NCBI GenBank assembly: GCA_050084985.1
Contig: JBITNC010000001.1
Coordinates: 50,654,001 to 50,718,000, forward strand
Direction: 5' to 3'
DNA: 64,000 nucleotides
From: Nageia nagi
Taxonomy: Eukaryota; Pinophyta
Shown: positions 1 to 10,727 of the stretch, in pieces
How the letters are laid out: each line of letters begins with the position of its first letter
Position numbering within the stretch: the first letter of the stretch is position 1
Translations under genes and position numbers: made by a program
Notes under the pieces: generated by a model
Databases searched by the model: none
The model's input: the letters and a program-made list of their open reading frames with translations, nothing else
Told to the model about the DNA's origin: nothing

Positions 1-2583
1 CACTCAGGAGATTATTTATTGTCGAATGTTACTGACCACCAACAGCGTCAAGCTATGCTATTCAAGACACAGGATAGTCCCTTTATCTTGACCTTTTCCC
101 AGAGATCTCTTGATTCTCCACACAAGGAAGATTATGTTGTTGGGAGACTTCAACAGCAAGACCAGGAATTTACAGATCCAATACTTCGACAGTATCGCTT
201 ATCTATTACACATCTAGGAGATTAATCACCAATTGGTTTTCTAGAGAGACTCCGCGGACTCCTTACCTCCCTTAGGCTATGGCAGATTTCTACTTGAGTT
301 GGTCGAGACACATGATCTTCTGATTCTCAATGATATTGCTTGGTTTTTACAATCCCACCACCCCACCTACTTTCCCCATGCTGGCAGCTCCAACCTTGTT
401 GCTTACATCCTCTCTAGTAGCCCTATTGTATCGCACATTCATGCCTTTCGTGTTGCCTCCTGCCTCCCGCTCGGAGGTCACACATACCTCACTTTCTCCT
501 TATAGGAACACCTTTCATTGGCCCCTCCCACCGTTATACCTACACATAGAGCTCCTTGCACAATCATCCTCTTTGATCATGACTATGACCCCCTCTACAA
601 TCATATCCTACAACAAAAACTCATTGTCTTACATTTCCTCATATCGGTTGAGGATCAGGCATTCTTTCTTACTGATGGTCTTCGTTCAGCAACTCTTCAA
701 GCCTTCCGCACGTCATTCGCCCCCTACCTCGCCTTCGTCATCCTGGACATTGTCCGATGAACAATTGGTTTGACTCTATTTGTAAAGAATTTCATTGCCA
801 CCTTCGTCGGTCTATGACATTGGACCCTAGGTCCCCCTCCACCACCTCTCTCCATCATTCCTCCTGTTGTCTCCTTAGGTCTGAGAAACATCATTTCTTA
901 GCCAAAAGGAGATTAGACGTCATTTCTTCCCTCCATTTCAACCCCAAGTCCTTCTAGCACTCCTCCTTACCCAAAAAGTATACCTCATATTCCATTACTC
1001 TCTAGGCCTGGAAGGAGTACACCTCTCATCTTTACATTTTTGTTAGCCCCACCCCCCCATCCGTTTCCCTCGACCATCCACCTTGGACTTCTTCTCCCCC
1101 TCCCTCATCCATTCCGCCATAAAGAGACTTTCCTCCGGCAAAGCACCTGACATTGAAAACCTTCAAGCTGAATTCCTCAAACATGCCATTCACACCCTTC
1201 CCCCTATCCTCTCCAAGCTCTTCAATGATGTCATCTGCTCAAGCTTCCCTTCTTCCTGGACCTCCAATATCATTCATCCCATCTTCAAATCCGATGACCG
1301 CAACGATTTAAGCAATTACTGCACTATCATGATTGGTCATACCTTGGCCAAGTTATATGCCATGACCATGGAGGAGTACATTTCCTGGATGACTGACACT
1401 AGAGGGTTACGCACAATAGGCCAGATAGGATTTCGTAGAGACCACCGACCATATCTTCACTCTCAAGGCGATTATTGAGGCTAGATTCCAAAAGTCTCCA
1501 ATCTTTTGTTGCTTTGTTGATTTCAATGAAGCCTTTGACATTGTGCCCGACATAGACTCATGGATCGATTGCGGATGTTGGGTGTTCTTGAGACTGGACT
1601 AGTAGCCATTTTGACACTATATGAGACTCTCACAAGGCGTGTTCACACTACAGATGGGTTTATAGACAACATTCTTAGTACAATTGGAGTGAAGCAGGGT
1701 GCCCTCTTTCTTCGACGCTATTTGGCCTTTACAATGATGAGCTAGAGTCGATTATCCTTGAGACCGTCGACCCTACTTCGGGTTTTCGTCTTCATGGTAG
1801 CCAAGTGTTCATCCTCCTCTTTGTTGATGACATTGTGTTGCTTTCCCATTTGGTTGAGGATCTCCAAAGCTTGATAGATGCTTTATATACCTTCAATGCT
1901 AGGCAGGAGCTTATGATGAACTTTAGCAAGACTAAGGTAGTGGCTTTCAATGTTTCGAAAGCCACGATGGATTAGAACCAACTCACTTTTCACAATAGTG
2001 TTATCGAGATGACCTCCTCCTACACATTTGGGGGTTCACATCTCTGGACCCAAGTTTTGCATGCGGACTGCAACGTCACCTAGAGTCCATCAAGGGTATG
2101 CGACAATATCCACCATGGAGAGACAATGCATTCAACTTCACTTTCAGGATGTTCCATCCAAACTAGGATTGTTCCAGGCCTTGGTCACACCCATATCCTT
2201 GTATAGGATTGAGATTTGGGGCTCTATCTTGAGAGTTGCGGACTGGACCTCGCTGGAGCGGATCTTGGTCACTTTCCTTTCTTGTTTCATTTGGAGTAAG
2301 CGAACAATCCCACATCTTATCATTCTTGTGGAGTTTGATTGTCAACTCCTCTTGGTGTGGGCCCTTGCTCTCATAGTCCTCTATCTTCGTCCCCTCCAAC
2401 ATTTATCTGCCTGTAGGGGGGATACAGATAGGCTTCTGATTCGAGCTCTGGCCTTATCAATTGATCTAGCTAGGTAAAGTTGTCATAGATGTTGGTTTGC
2501 GGAGATTTAGAAGATGCTTTAGAGATTTGGTTTTTCTCCAAAGAGATTATCGATACCACCGAAGGACTCATCTAGGACCCGAG
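1..2583 (+). pseudogene. LINE-A copy 1, left part (endonuclease end, linker, reverse transcriptase)
   Basis: Non-LTR retrotransposon ORF2 relic, cut at the left by the window edge. Near 140-170 the translation reads LLGDFNSKT, the end of an APE-type endonuclease. ETHDLLILNDIAWF at 306-347 matches ETHDLIIMSGIA in copy 3. RT fingers follow at 1083-1478 (SGKAPDIENLQAEFLKH). The palm is at 1560-1900 with IGVKQG and a catalytic box reading FVDD. The frame is broken many times by stops and small indels, so it is dead. It lies in intron 4 of the host GC1 gene. Its sequence stops at Gypsy I (2584) and resumes at 12378, where the last 487 bp are repeated. The RT assignment is solid; the exact LINE clade is not. 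Confidence 0.85.
2094..2580 (+). repeat. Left copy of a 487-bp LINE duplication flanking Gypsy I
   Basis: These 487 bases recur at 12378-12864 with about three mismatches by eye. At all three, the right copy matches the bases of other LINE-A copies, so the changes arose in the left copy. The repeat ends 3 bases before the LTR start. Confidence 0.95.
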
Positions 2584-2863
2584 TGATGAGTCTCAAAAAC
2601 CACCTGTTTTTGACCTGGTCTTATGATCTATTTTGTATATTTGGACACCATACAACTGATGAATTCTAACTGCTTAACTACTTATTTGCTTAATTTATGA
2701 TGAAATGCATACTTTTCTTTTGTTGGTATTTTGTGTGTACTGATGATATTTGTGTGTCTATTTTAAGTCAAAATGCTTCATTCTACTTTTTGGAGTGCTG
2801 AGTGGCAACATGGTTGGTTCACAAGCATTGTCAGGAAGGTTTTCAAATGACTTCTGAGTTGTT

Positions 2864-3230
2864 TGGAGCTCAGCGCCAGACACATCTGGTATCATACTTG
2901 GCAATGTGGAGTTAAACTTGTCTGGCGCCTTTGTTCCAGACTTGTTTGAAGCTCCAATCCTTGTTCCTGGCTTTGTCTGGAGCTCAGCGCCAGACACATC
3001 TGGTATCATACTTGGCAATGTGGAGTTAAACTTGTCTGGCGCCTTTGTTCCAGACTTGTTTGAAGCTCCAATCCTTGTTCCTGGCTTTGTCTGGAGCTCA
3101 GCGCCAGACACATCTGGTATCATACTTGGCAATGTGGAGTTAAACTTGTCTGGCGCCTTTGTTCCAGACTTGTTTGAAGCTCCAATCCTTGTTCTTGGCT
3201 TTGTCTGGAGTTCAGCTCCAGACACATTCA
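2864..3230 (+). repeat. 114-bp tandem repeat (3 units) in U3 of LTR I
   Basis: Three units of exactly 114 bp start at 2887, 3001 and 3115. Each contains inverted half-sites of the TCTGG/CCAGA type, for example GGAGCTCAGCGCCAGAC. Because 114 is divisible by three, the array is open on both strands, giving spurious ORFs with a repeated 38-residue motif. More degenerate half-sites continue to about 3340. Confidence 0.95.
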
Positions 3231-3603
3231 AAGTTCATTATACATGGCTAAGGCTCATATTCAGACACATTTGAGGTATCTGTTCTAGACATGTCTGGAG
3301 CTGCCGCTCCAGACTCATCCGAAGCACCCATTCCAGACTTGAAGTTCGGAAGATTGACTATTTCAGTTGACCCTATCAGCAGCTCTACGTCCACTTGGCA
3401 GAATTCCTACATTTGTGCAAATCGAACTGCTCCAGATTTAGCTTGAAGCATGATTTCAAACACACTAATATTCTCAGAGTCAATTCTTGTTTTGTGGAGT
3501 ATGTTTGACTCCAAAATATATGTGTTAGGCTATTTATGTCTAGCTAGGATAGTGCCATCTCATTTGGATGAGCTGTCCTTTTCTCAAGGGATTGTAGCTC
3601 TCC

Positions 3604-3612
3604 TTAAATAAG
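3604..3612 (+). promoter_or_regulatory. TATA-like box of LTR I
   Basis: TTAAATAAG lies after the palindromic array and about 265 bp before an AATAAA signal. The same context (CTCCTTAAATAAGA) is kept in LTR II near 58728. Assignment is by position and conservation. Confidence 0.5.
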
Positions 3613-4370
3613 AGCATACATTTATTAGTATGATAATTTTAGCACTAAGTTAGTTTTGATTCTAGGAATAAGGGATTCTGAATATTGTTCAGATTATTGT
3701 TATTTTTGGACCAGCCTATTGTTAAACAATGGAGGATATTAAATACCTCAGTTGTTGACGGTAGAGGGGGTTAGGAGGTTAGGAAATTAAGAGAGTATTG
3801 TGTGAATAGATTATTGTGTTGAAGCTCTAGATTTGTGAAGCACATTCTGTGTAAGACAAACTGCATGCAGCAATAAAGTGATCTGTTAAGGAGTTTTCAG
3901 TTCTGAGTTTCTTTAAGTCTTCCACCAAGAGGAGCAAGGGCCCACTCCAAATGGTAGAAGACTCTTTCATCTCTCTGTATTGTTGTAGTGTAAAGTGTGA
4001 ATTTGCTTTAAGTTCAGCATTTTCCAGTTTGTCTCTCTTTTAGTATTTCAGATTCCTGTACTTTCAATTCTGCAACGTTCAGTTCTACACATTTGCTTTT
4101 TGCCATTTTGCTTGAAGTAGATACAGCTTAGAGAGCAAAGCTCAATAGCATATAGCCTTGAACACCTCCCGGATTCGATAAAAGTAATGAAGGGGATAAA
4201 TGTTGATATTCCAAACTTAGTGAGAGGCAACTAAAGGCTTTCCTGAGTGTTGGTGTACCAGCTCTTTGAGTTAACTGGTCCCTTCACAATAACAGGTGTG
4301 AGGATCACTAAGGGGAGGGTAGTGACAGCCCTGGGGGAATTTGGAGTGTCATTATTTTAACTCATCATTT

Positions 4371-4388
4371 TGGCGCCGTTGCCGGGGA
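4371..4388 (+). other. Primer-binding site, tRNA-Asp type
   Basis: TGGCGCCGTTGCCGGGGA begins 3 bp after the LTR. This is the usual PBS of plant Athila/Tat elements, complementary to the 3' end of tRNA-Asp. Gypsy II keeps a copy with two transitions. Confidence 0.92.
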
Positions 4389-4580
4389 AAACGGTGTTGA
4401 TTGAGCTATCCCTGTAGTTCTTAAGGATAGGGGACTTGACAGAGCCAATTTGCAATCGGGTGTCGTCCTGGTTCCTCAATTCTTAACAGAATGAGTGGCC
4501 CCAATAACCTATATTAAGAATCTGCAGAGAACTGTTGTTGAAGTTGTAATAGTTTGGTTTGATTATTTGCTTGAGAATGT

Positions 4581-7500
4581 ATGAATAGATTAAGAGATAA
4601 TAAAGGGAGATTTGTTAGTAGTAAAGGACAAGGTAGTGAGAAAGAAGTTGTAGGAAAACCACAGAAAACACAAAAATCAGTACCACAAAAACCCCCCAAA
4701 AATAAAAAGTTGGATTCAGGAAAGGTTGTGGAAGAACAAGGAAGTAGTATAGTTGTTGAAGAACATCAGGTGGAGCAACCAGAAGAAATTAGGCCAAAGC
4801 CTAGACCTGTGGAAGAAATTGAGCCAACACGTGCAGAAGAGGAGTCAGCTCACAGTCCAGAACGTGCACATCCAGAAATTGCAGAAGAAACACCTTTCAT
4901 TAGTCCATCCTTACCACCATTTCTGAGATTTTCAGATCCACCTAAACAATATAGGAGATTTACAGATACATCTCCTTTAGCACCTGTACGGTTTGCAGAA
5001 TTAACTCTTCAGCCAAATTTGGTTGAGACTGCTCCGGATACAGTAACTCCGACCCCAACATCTCATCCATTCATCCATTCCTTTGATAAACCGTCACCAT
5101 TATCCATTAGTCAACCTCTTTCTAGTGAAAGTGATTCTGAAGCTGAGAAGGAGGCAGCCAAGGAACCCTTCCCTATTCACTACTGCAAAGGTAGTATACC
5201 AGAGTTGGATCACAGTTGGAGTATATATATCAATCCGCTGGTCAATATGTCTGGCGGAAGTGGTGGTTCTGGAGTAGGGGGTATTCCTCCTCAAATGCCA
5301 ACCCAAACTTTCACTTATCCCATTCGGCTTGCTGCTGGAACTCAGGCTCCTATGAAAAATATTTCACCATCAGTCTTACCTATTTTCAGAGGTCTTTCTA
5401 GTGAAGATCCAGATCAGTTCTTGTTTGAGTTCAAAATATTGTGCAAAACTTATGACTATGAAATGGATGAACAGAAATTAAAACTCTTTCCATCCACTCT
5501 GAAGGACAATGCAATGAGGTGGTTCATGGGACTACCTCCAGATTCTATCTTTACTTGGCAAGAAATGGAAAGAGCCTTCTTAGAAAAATATCAAGAGTAT
5601 TGTCGAGTTAAAGATAGGAAGGATGAACTGTTTCGGCTCACACAGGCAGCCTCAGAAAGCCTTGAAGATTACCTTGACAGATTCCTATTTGTTCAGAAGA
5701 GAGTGGGTACAACCATGGATCCAGAATTCTCCAAGACCATTTTTTTAAGAGGGCTTCTGGATTCCACATTGGAAGTCCTCAATCTGATGGGAAAAGGTAA
5801 TGTCAATAAGTTAACTCTTGATGAAATTGTGGAACTCTGCAGAAACTATTCAAGGACCAGATCACAGAAGAGAAGCGACAAGTTTCAGAATGATGGTCGA
5901 ATGGAGACTGGATTAGCAAGTGAAATCAAAGAAGAATTTGCTAACTTCAGGACTGATGTTCTGTTTGAACTAAGTCAATTGAAGGGAACAGCAAACAAAC
6001 TGAAAGAGATCCAGGAGTCTCTCCAACCTACAGGTTCAAAGAAAGAGGCCACAGATGAGTTCTCATCAAGATACTGTCCTAGATGCCGAAAGAAGCATGC
6101 TCTACATGAATGTCCATTGAACACTACCCATATATGCAGCCTATGCAATAATGACCATCTAACAGATGATTGTGACTATCTAACAATAGCACAAATGTCC
6201 GTAGCAGCTCCAAACATGAACATGAATTATATGGGAGCAATGGGGCCCAGGGGAAATAACAATTTTCAAGGGAACCCAAATCCTTATTTTTCTAGGCCAA
6301 CAAATCAGAATTGGTGGAATATGCCACACAATTCCCCATGGATGGCAAATCAGGATTGGCAACCTTATGGATGGGAGCCTCCACAATGGAATCCACAATG
6401 GCAGCAATATGGAGGACAAAATCGGCAGAACTGGAATAATCAAGGACAGCGAAGGCAGGGTTTGCTGCCACCACCCATTAATCAGCAACAACAAATGAAT
6501 CAGCAGCAGCACCCTCCAAAGCAACCTGCTCTTCCAGCCCAACCTGTTCCCAACCCCAATAATAACAGGCAAGCTCCAGTGCCTGCCTATCAGATTGATC
6601 AAGGAGACACAGCATCAGTAAATGCTATCCAATGCAATGAAATCGAGCTACGATCTGGTAAGAAATTGCCAGATCCTACACCTGTTATCACAGAAGTAGA
6701 GGTGGACAGCTCAGATGAATCTCCAGGAAAGCAAACAGAGGATAGTCTGGAGCCACCAACAGAAACAATTGCACCTGCACATAATAAGGAGCTCCAGACA
6801 GCAATTAGTCCATATCCAGAGAGATTGATGGAAAAACCTCAAGAAACAAAATCAGAACTACTGCAAGAGATGAGGAAATTGAATATCACTATACCTGTAT
6901 TACAAGCAATCAAACAGGTTCCTGAGCTAAACAAGATGGTTAAAGAATTATGCATGCACAGGAGAGGAAGAAGAAAGAAAGTCTATCCAAAGACTATTAA
7001 AGTAGATGGTAAAGTAGCTGATCTTTTGGCCGGAAATTTGGTAATTCCTAAGTATGGTGATCCGGGAAATCCTGTCATTACCATTAACATAGGGACCACT
7101 AAAGTGCCTAATGTTTTAGTTGATTTGGGAGCAGCAATAAATGTCATGACTTTGGACATGTCTCAAAAACTATTTTTGTCAAATATACAGCCCACTTCAA
7201 CTATGTTACAAATGGCAGACCGAACATTAGCTAAGCCGGAAGGAATTGTAGAAGATGTCCAAATAACAGTAGATTCCTGGAGCTATCCAATGGATTTCTT
7301 GCTGTTAAAGACAAGAGCACAGCCTTCTGGATATCCAGTCATACTGGGTAGACCTTGGTTAGCCACAGCAGCTGCATACATCAACTGTAGGTCTAGGGAC
7401 ATGACTATTTCTAATGGCCTAAACACAAAGACACTTTCTTTGTACCCACCTGCCCAACCAACATTGGATTATCATAATCAGGTATGGATCGACAAGCCTG

Positions 7501-8069
7501 ACATGGATGCACATGACACTTTTGCAACATTAGCAACCATCACCATCAAGGACCATGTCGAGGAGATAGAAGAAGATCCTAGTCTGGAACAGATACAGTA
7601 TCACTGTCTGGAGCAACAGGAAGGAGAACCAGAGGGCAGTGATGAGAAAAGGGGAGATACAATGGTCGAACCATTGCAAAGCATTATTTTTAATATTCCT
7701 TCAGAAGAACAAGCAACCTTGTTGGCAATGTTCAAATGTCCTCTTACTCACATTGTTCCAAAAGGAGATACTTTCAGGGAAAGAACAAGGGTATTCCATT
7801 CCTTATTCCCACACTCTTGTCCTTTGAATTCCCTAGTTCAGCTTCCAGAACAGAGTAATCTGACCAAGCCTGGGATTAAGACTGTTGAAGTGTTACCAAG
7901 AAAGAATCTTAATATCAGCAGTTGGCTGACGGATGAACAAGAAAAGAAGCTTTTTGATGTCTTGACCACTCATACTGAAGCTTTTGCTTGGGATTACTCC
8001 GACATGAAAGGAATTCATCCTCAAATATGTACCCATCATATTTATACGAATGAAACCAGGCCTGTCTAG
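4581..8069 (+). CDS. Gypsy I gag and protease, with start of the RT module
   Basis: First open segment of gag-pol, 1162 codons. Residues 1-200 are charged and proline-rich. The retrotransposon gag domain lies near residues 265-395 (MRWFMGLPPDS, FLEKYQEYC, FLRGLLDSTLEVL). Two zinc knuckles of form CX2CX3HX4C follow near 497-531 (CPRCRKKHALHEC, CSLCNNDHLTDDC). A Gln/Asn/Trp-rich linker covers about 535-670. The aspartic protease active site VLVDLGAAINVM is near 845. The segment ends at TAG 8067-8069 just before the RT core; Gypsy II has CAG there, so this is a C-to-T nonsense change and not a designed gag/pol stop. The start is the first in-frame ATG after the PBS; Gypsy II has the same start context at 59699. 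Confidence 0.93.
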   Translation: MNRLRDNKGRFVSSKGQGSEKEVVGKPQKTQKSVPQKPPKNKKLDSGKVVEEQGSSIVVEEHQVEQPEEIRPKPRPVEEIEPTRAEEESAHSPERAHPEIAEETPFISPSLPPFLRFSDPPKQYRRFTDTSPLAPVRFAELTLQPNLVETAPDTVTPTPTSHPFIHSFDKPSPLSISQPLSSESDSEAEKEAAKEPFPIHYCKGSIPELDHSWSIYINPLVNMSGGSGGSGVGGIPPQMPTQTFTYPIRLAAGTQAPMKNISPSVLPIFRGLSSEDPDQFLFEFKILCKTYDYEMDEQKLKLFPSTLKDNAMRWFMGLPPDSIFTWQEMERAFLEKYQEYCRVKDRKDELFRLTQAASESLEDYLDRFLFVQKRVGTTMDPEFSKTIFLRGLLDSTLEVLNLMGKGNVNKLTLDEIVELCRNYSRTRSQKRSDKFQNDGRMETGLASEIKEEFANFRTDVLFELSQLKGTANKLKEIQESLQPTGSKKEATDEFSSRYCPRCRKKHALHECPLNTTHICSLCNNDHLTDDCDYLTIAQMSVAAPNMNMNYMGAMGPRGNNNFQGNPNPYFSRPTNQNWWNMPHNSPWMANQDWQPYGWEPPQWNPQWQQYGGQNRQNWNNQGQRRQGLLPPPINQQQQMNQQQHPPKQPALPAQPVPNPNNNRQAPVPAYQIDQGDTASVNAIQCNEIELRSGKKLPDPTPVITEVEVDSSDESPGKQTEDSLEPPTETIAPAHNKELQTAISPYPERLMEKPQETKSELLQEMRKLNITIPVLQAIKQVPELNKMVKELCMHRRGRRKKVYPKTIKVDGKVADLLAGNLVIPKYGDPGNPVITINIGTTKVPNVLVDLGAAINVMTLDMSQKLFLSNIQPTSTMLQMADRTLAKPEGIVEDVQITVDSWSYPMDFLLLKTRAQPSGYPVILGRPWLATAAAYINCRSRDMTISNGLNTKTLSLYPPAQPTLDYHNQVWIDKPDMDAHDTFATLATITIKDHVEEIEEDPSLEQIQYHCLEQQEGEPEGSDEKRGDTMVEPLQSIIFNIPSEEQATLLAMFKCPLTHIVPKGDTFRERTRVFHSLFPHSCPLNSLVQLPEQSNLTKPGIKTVEVLPRKNLNISSWLTDEQEKKLFDVLTTHTEAFAWDYSDMKGIHPQICTHHIYTNETRPV

Positions 8070-8132
8070 CAGCCTCCTAGACGAATAAATCCTGCACTTA
8101 AAGAAGTTGTTAAGACTGAAATTGAAAAGCTG

Positions 8133-9767
8133 TTGAAGGCTGAATTCATCTATCCTATCTCAGATAGTCAATGGGTCTCACCTTTGGTGATTGTGCCTAA
8201 GAAAAATGGCAAATGGAGGGTATGTGTTGACTACAGAGCTCTCAATAAAGCCACATTCAGGGACCACTTTCCATTGCCTTTCATTGATCAGGTGTTAGAC
8301 ACTCTGTCTGGTAAACAGTATTTTTCTTTCTTAGATGGATTCAGTGGCTATAACCAAATACAAATTGCAGAAGAAGATCAGGGCAAGACTACATTTACCT
8401 GTGCATGGGGTACATATGCTTACAGGGTTCTTCCTTTTGGCTTGTGCAATGCACCAGCAACCTTCCAAAGAGCTGTGCTAGCAATCTTCTCAGATCTGAC
8501 TAATGATTGCGTTGAAGTGTACATGGATGACTTCACAGTGTATGGCAACACTTTTGAAGATGCCTTAAGAAACTTAGAAAAAGTATTGGTGAGATGCAAA
8601 CTGCATAATCTATCCTTAAGCCATGAAAAATGTTTCATGCTTGTACAGGAGGGAATAGTCTTGGGCCATCATATTTCAGCCCAAGGGATTCAGGTGGACC
8701 CCAAGAAGATAGAAGTCATCAAGCAACTTCCTCAACCTGAGACTCAAACAGATGTCCGGAGCTTCTTAGGACATGCCGGATACTACAGAAGATTTATAGA
8801 AAATTTTAGTAAAATAGCAGCCCCATTATTTGCCTTGCTGCATAAGGACAATGAATTTGAATGGACGGCTGACTGTGAAGAAGCTTTTCAAACCATCAAA
8901 GAAAAACTCACCACAACTCCTGTGTTGAGAGGTCCAAATTGGGAACTTCCATTCCACATTCATACGAATGCCTCAAATTATGCTATTGGAGCAGTCCTAG
9001 GACAAGAAGAACCAAGTAAGTCCCCATATGCTATTTATTACATAAGCAAAAACTTGGTAGGAGCTGAAAGAAATTATACTACTACAGAAAAAGAATTCCT
9101 AGCAGTAGTGTATGCCATCAATAAATTTAGACACTATATCACAGGATACCAAGTGTTTGTTCATACTGACCATGCTGCCATTAAATATCTCATGAACAAA
9201 CCTGTGGTAAGTGGAAGAATTGTGAGATGGTTGCTGTTATTACAGGAGTTTAATGTGACTATAATTGATAAACCTGGCAAGACAAATGTAGTAGCAGATT
9301 TCTTGTCTAGACTGAACATCATTCGAGAAGATGAGCTTGTGGAGGACACTTTTCCAGATGAACAACTATTTGTAATCTCTACCCAATCTCCATGGTTTGC
9401 AGACATTGCTAATTATCTTGCCACTGGAAGAATTCCTCCATATCTGTCTCCAAATCAGAAGAAACAACTGATAAAGCAGAGTGCATCATACAAATGGGTG
9501 GATGGGTTACTGTTTAAATATGGACCTGATTGTGCACTCCGAAGGTGTTTACGTACTGATGAAGTATTTGATGTCATCCGTGCATGTCATGATGAACCTT
9601 CAGGAGGACACTATTCTGACAAACGGACCATTCACAAAGTCCTAGGAGCTGGTTATTTTTGGCCTTCAATGCACAAAGATATTAGGAAATATGTGAGGCA
9701 ATGTGATCAATGTCAACGGATGGGTAGACCAACTGGTACTACTCAGATGCCATTGCAGCCGCAATAG
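8133..9767 (+). CDS. Gypsy I reverse transcriptase, RNase H and integrase zinc domain
   Basis: Same frame as the preceding segment, so it is the continuation of one polyprotein after TAG 8067-8069. The RT core shows VDYRALNKATFRDHFPLP, FLDGFSGYNQI and the catalytic YMDDFTVYG (8520-8546). RNase H follows from about 8940. Its first catalytic aspartate is replaced: the motif reads HTNASNYAIGAVLG, with Asn (AAT) at 8967-8969 where the family has Asp. The integrase zinc finger is HHCC-like at about 9590-9716, ending CDQCQRMG. The segment stops at TAG 9765-9767. The RNase H change alone should block replication. Confidence 0.93.
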   Translation: MKAEFIYPISDSQWVSPLVIVPKKNGKWRVCVDYRALNKATFRDHFPLPFIDQVLDTLSGKQYFSFLDGFSGYNQIQIAEEDQGKTTFTCAWGTYAYRVLPFGLCNAPATFQRAVLAIFSDLTNDCVEVYMDDFTVYGNTFEDALRNLEKVLVRCKLHNLSLSHEKCFMLVQEGIVLGHHISAQGIQVDPKKIEVIKQLPQPETQTDVRSFLGHAGYYRRFIENFSKIAAPLFALLHKDNEFEWTADCEEAFQTIKEKLTTTPVLRGPNWELPFHIHTNASNYAIGAVLGQEEPSKSPYAIYYISKNLVGAERNYTTTEKEFLAVVYAINKFRHYITGYQVFVHTDHAAIKYLMNKPVVSGRIVRWLLLLQEFNVTIIDKPGKTNVVADFLSRLNIIREDELVEDTFPDEQLFVISTQSPWFADIANYLATGRIPPYLSPNQKKQLIKQSASYKWVDGLLFKYGPDCALRRCLRTDEVFDVIRACHDEPSGGHYSDKRTIHKVLGAGYFWPSMHKDIRKYVRQCDQCQRMGRPTGTTQMPLQPQ

Positions 9768-10727
9768 GTGCTTGAACCATTCGAGCAATGGGGCATCGAC
9801 TTTATTGGGCCTATTAATCCTCCATCTCAAGGTAAGAAATATATACTGGTCTGTACTGATTATGCCACTAAGTGGGTAGAAGTAGTAGCTTTGGCACATG
9901 CAAAAGAAGAATTTGTGGCAGATTTTCTGTATAACAACATTATGCAGAGATTTGGAGCTCCTCGATTTCTGGTTTCTGATCAAGGTCCACAGTTCATGTC
10001 AAAGACAATACAACATTTTGTGAACCAATACCAAATCCGACACAAGAAGGCTTCACCCTATCATCCACAGACAAATGGACAAGTTGAAGTTACTAACAGA
10101 GAGCTGGAAAATATATTGACTAAGACTGTAGCTTCACACAGAAGAGATTGGGTACCCAGGCTTCCTGAAGCAGTTTGGGCATACAATACCATGTGGAAAT
10201 CCACCACTGGATTTACTCCATATGAATTAGTCTTTGGTAAGAAGCCTCTATTACCCATTGAATTCGAGCTCCAAACCCTGAGAATGGCCTTAGAGGTTGG
10301 ATTGGACATAACAGAAGTACAGAAAAATAGACTGTTGCAGCTAAATGAGCTAGATGAGATAAGAATGGAGGCCTTGCATAATATAGAAATCATTCAACAC
10401 CAACGAAAGCTTTGGCATGACAAAAATTTGAAACAGAACCAGTTTCAAGTAGGACAATGGGCCTTGTTATTTGACTCCCGCTATAATGATTTTATAGGGA
10501 AACTTCAAACACGATGGTTGGGGCCATATAAGATTCTTCAAATATTCCCTAATGGTTCAGTCCGGTTACAGCCAATTGACGACACTCGGAGGATTCTTCT
10601 GGTTAATGGACATCGCCTCCGACCCTATTTGATACCAACAACGAAGGAGCAATTCACACAGCAGATACGGGTAGCAAACCCTGGTGTATCCGAGGAAGCC
10701 TCTTCTTCCTCGGGTATAGTTAAATAA
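9768..10727 (+). CDS. Gypsy I integrase core and GPY module
   Basis: Still in frame with the two upstream segments. The DDE triad is present: Asp 9798-9800 (WGIDFIGP), Asp 9978-9980 (VSDQGPQF) and Glu 10086-10088 (NGQVEVTNRELE). The C-terminus carries the GPF/Y module (RWLGPYKILQ) near 10510-10545. No chromodomain is visible, as expected for Athila-type and not chromovirus elements. The polyprotein would be about 2048 codons if read through both TAG codons. Confidence 0.92.
   Translation: MLEPFEQWGIDFIGPINPPSQGKKYILVCTDYATKWVEVVALAHAKEEFVADFLYNNIMQRFGAPRFLVSDQGPQFMSKTIQHFVNQYQIRHKKASPYHPQTNGQVEVTNRELENILTKTVASHRRDWVPRLPEAVWAYNTMWKSTTGFTPYELVFGKKPLLPIEFELQTLRMALEVGLDITEVQKNRLLQLNELDEIRMEALHNIEIIQHQRKLWHDKNLKQNQFQVGQWALLFDSRYNDFIGKLQTRWLGPYKILQIFPNGSVRLQPIDDTRRILLVNGHRLRPYLIPTTKEQFTQQIRVANPGVSEEASSSSGIVK

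Larger units (their letters stand above)
2584..4367 (+). repeat. 5' LTR of Gypsy I
   Basis: The LTR is 1784 bp. It begins TGATGAGT and ends ACTCATCA, a perfect 8-bp terminal inverted repeat. Three bases separate it from the primer-binding site. The start TGATGAGTCTCA recurs at 58000 in Gypsy II, confirming the boundary. U3 holds palindromic repeats (2864-3340), then a TATA-like box and an AATAAA signal at 3872-3877. Confidence 0.92.

Noticed and set aside
2758-3274. Long ORFs on both strands (122 and 157 codons)
   Set aside because: They lie in the LTR U3 tandem repeat. The unit length is a multiple of three, which keeps both strands open; there is no protein family signal.
6180-6602. 140-codon minus-strand ORF inside gag
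   Set aside because: Shadow of the Gln/Asn-rich linker of Gypsy I on the other strand.
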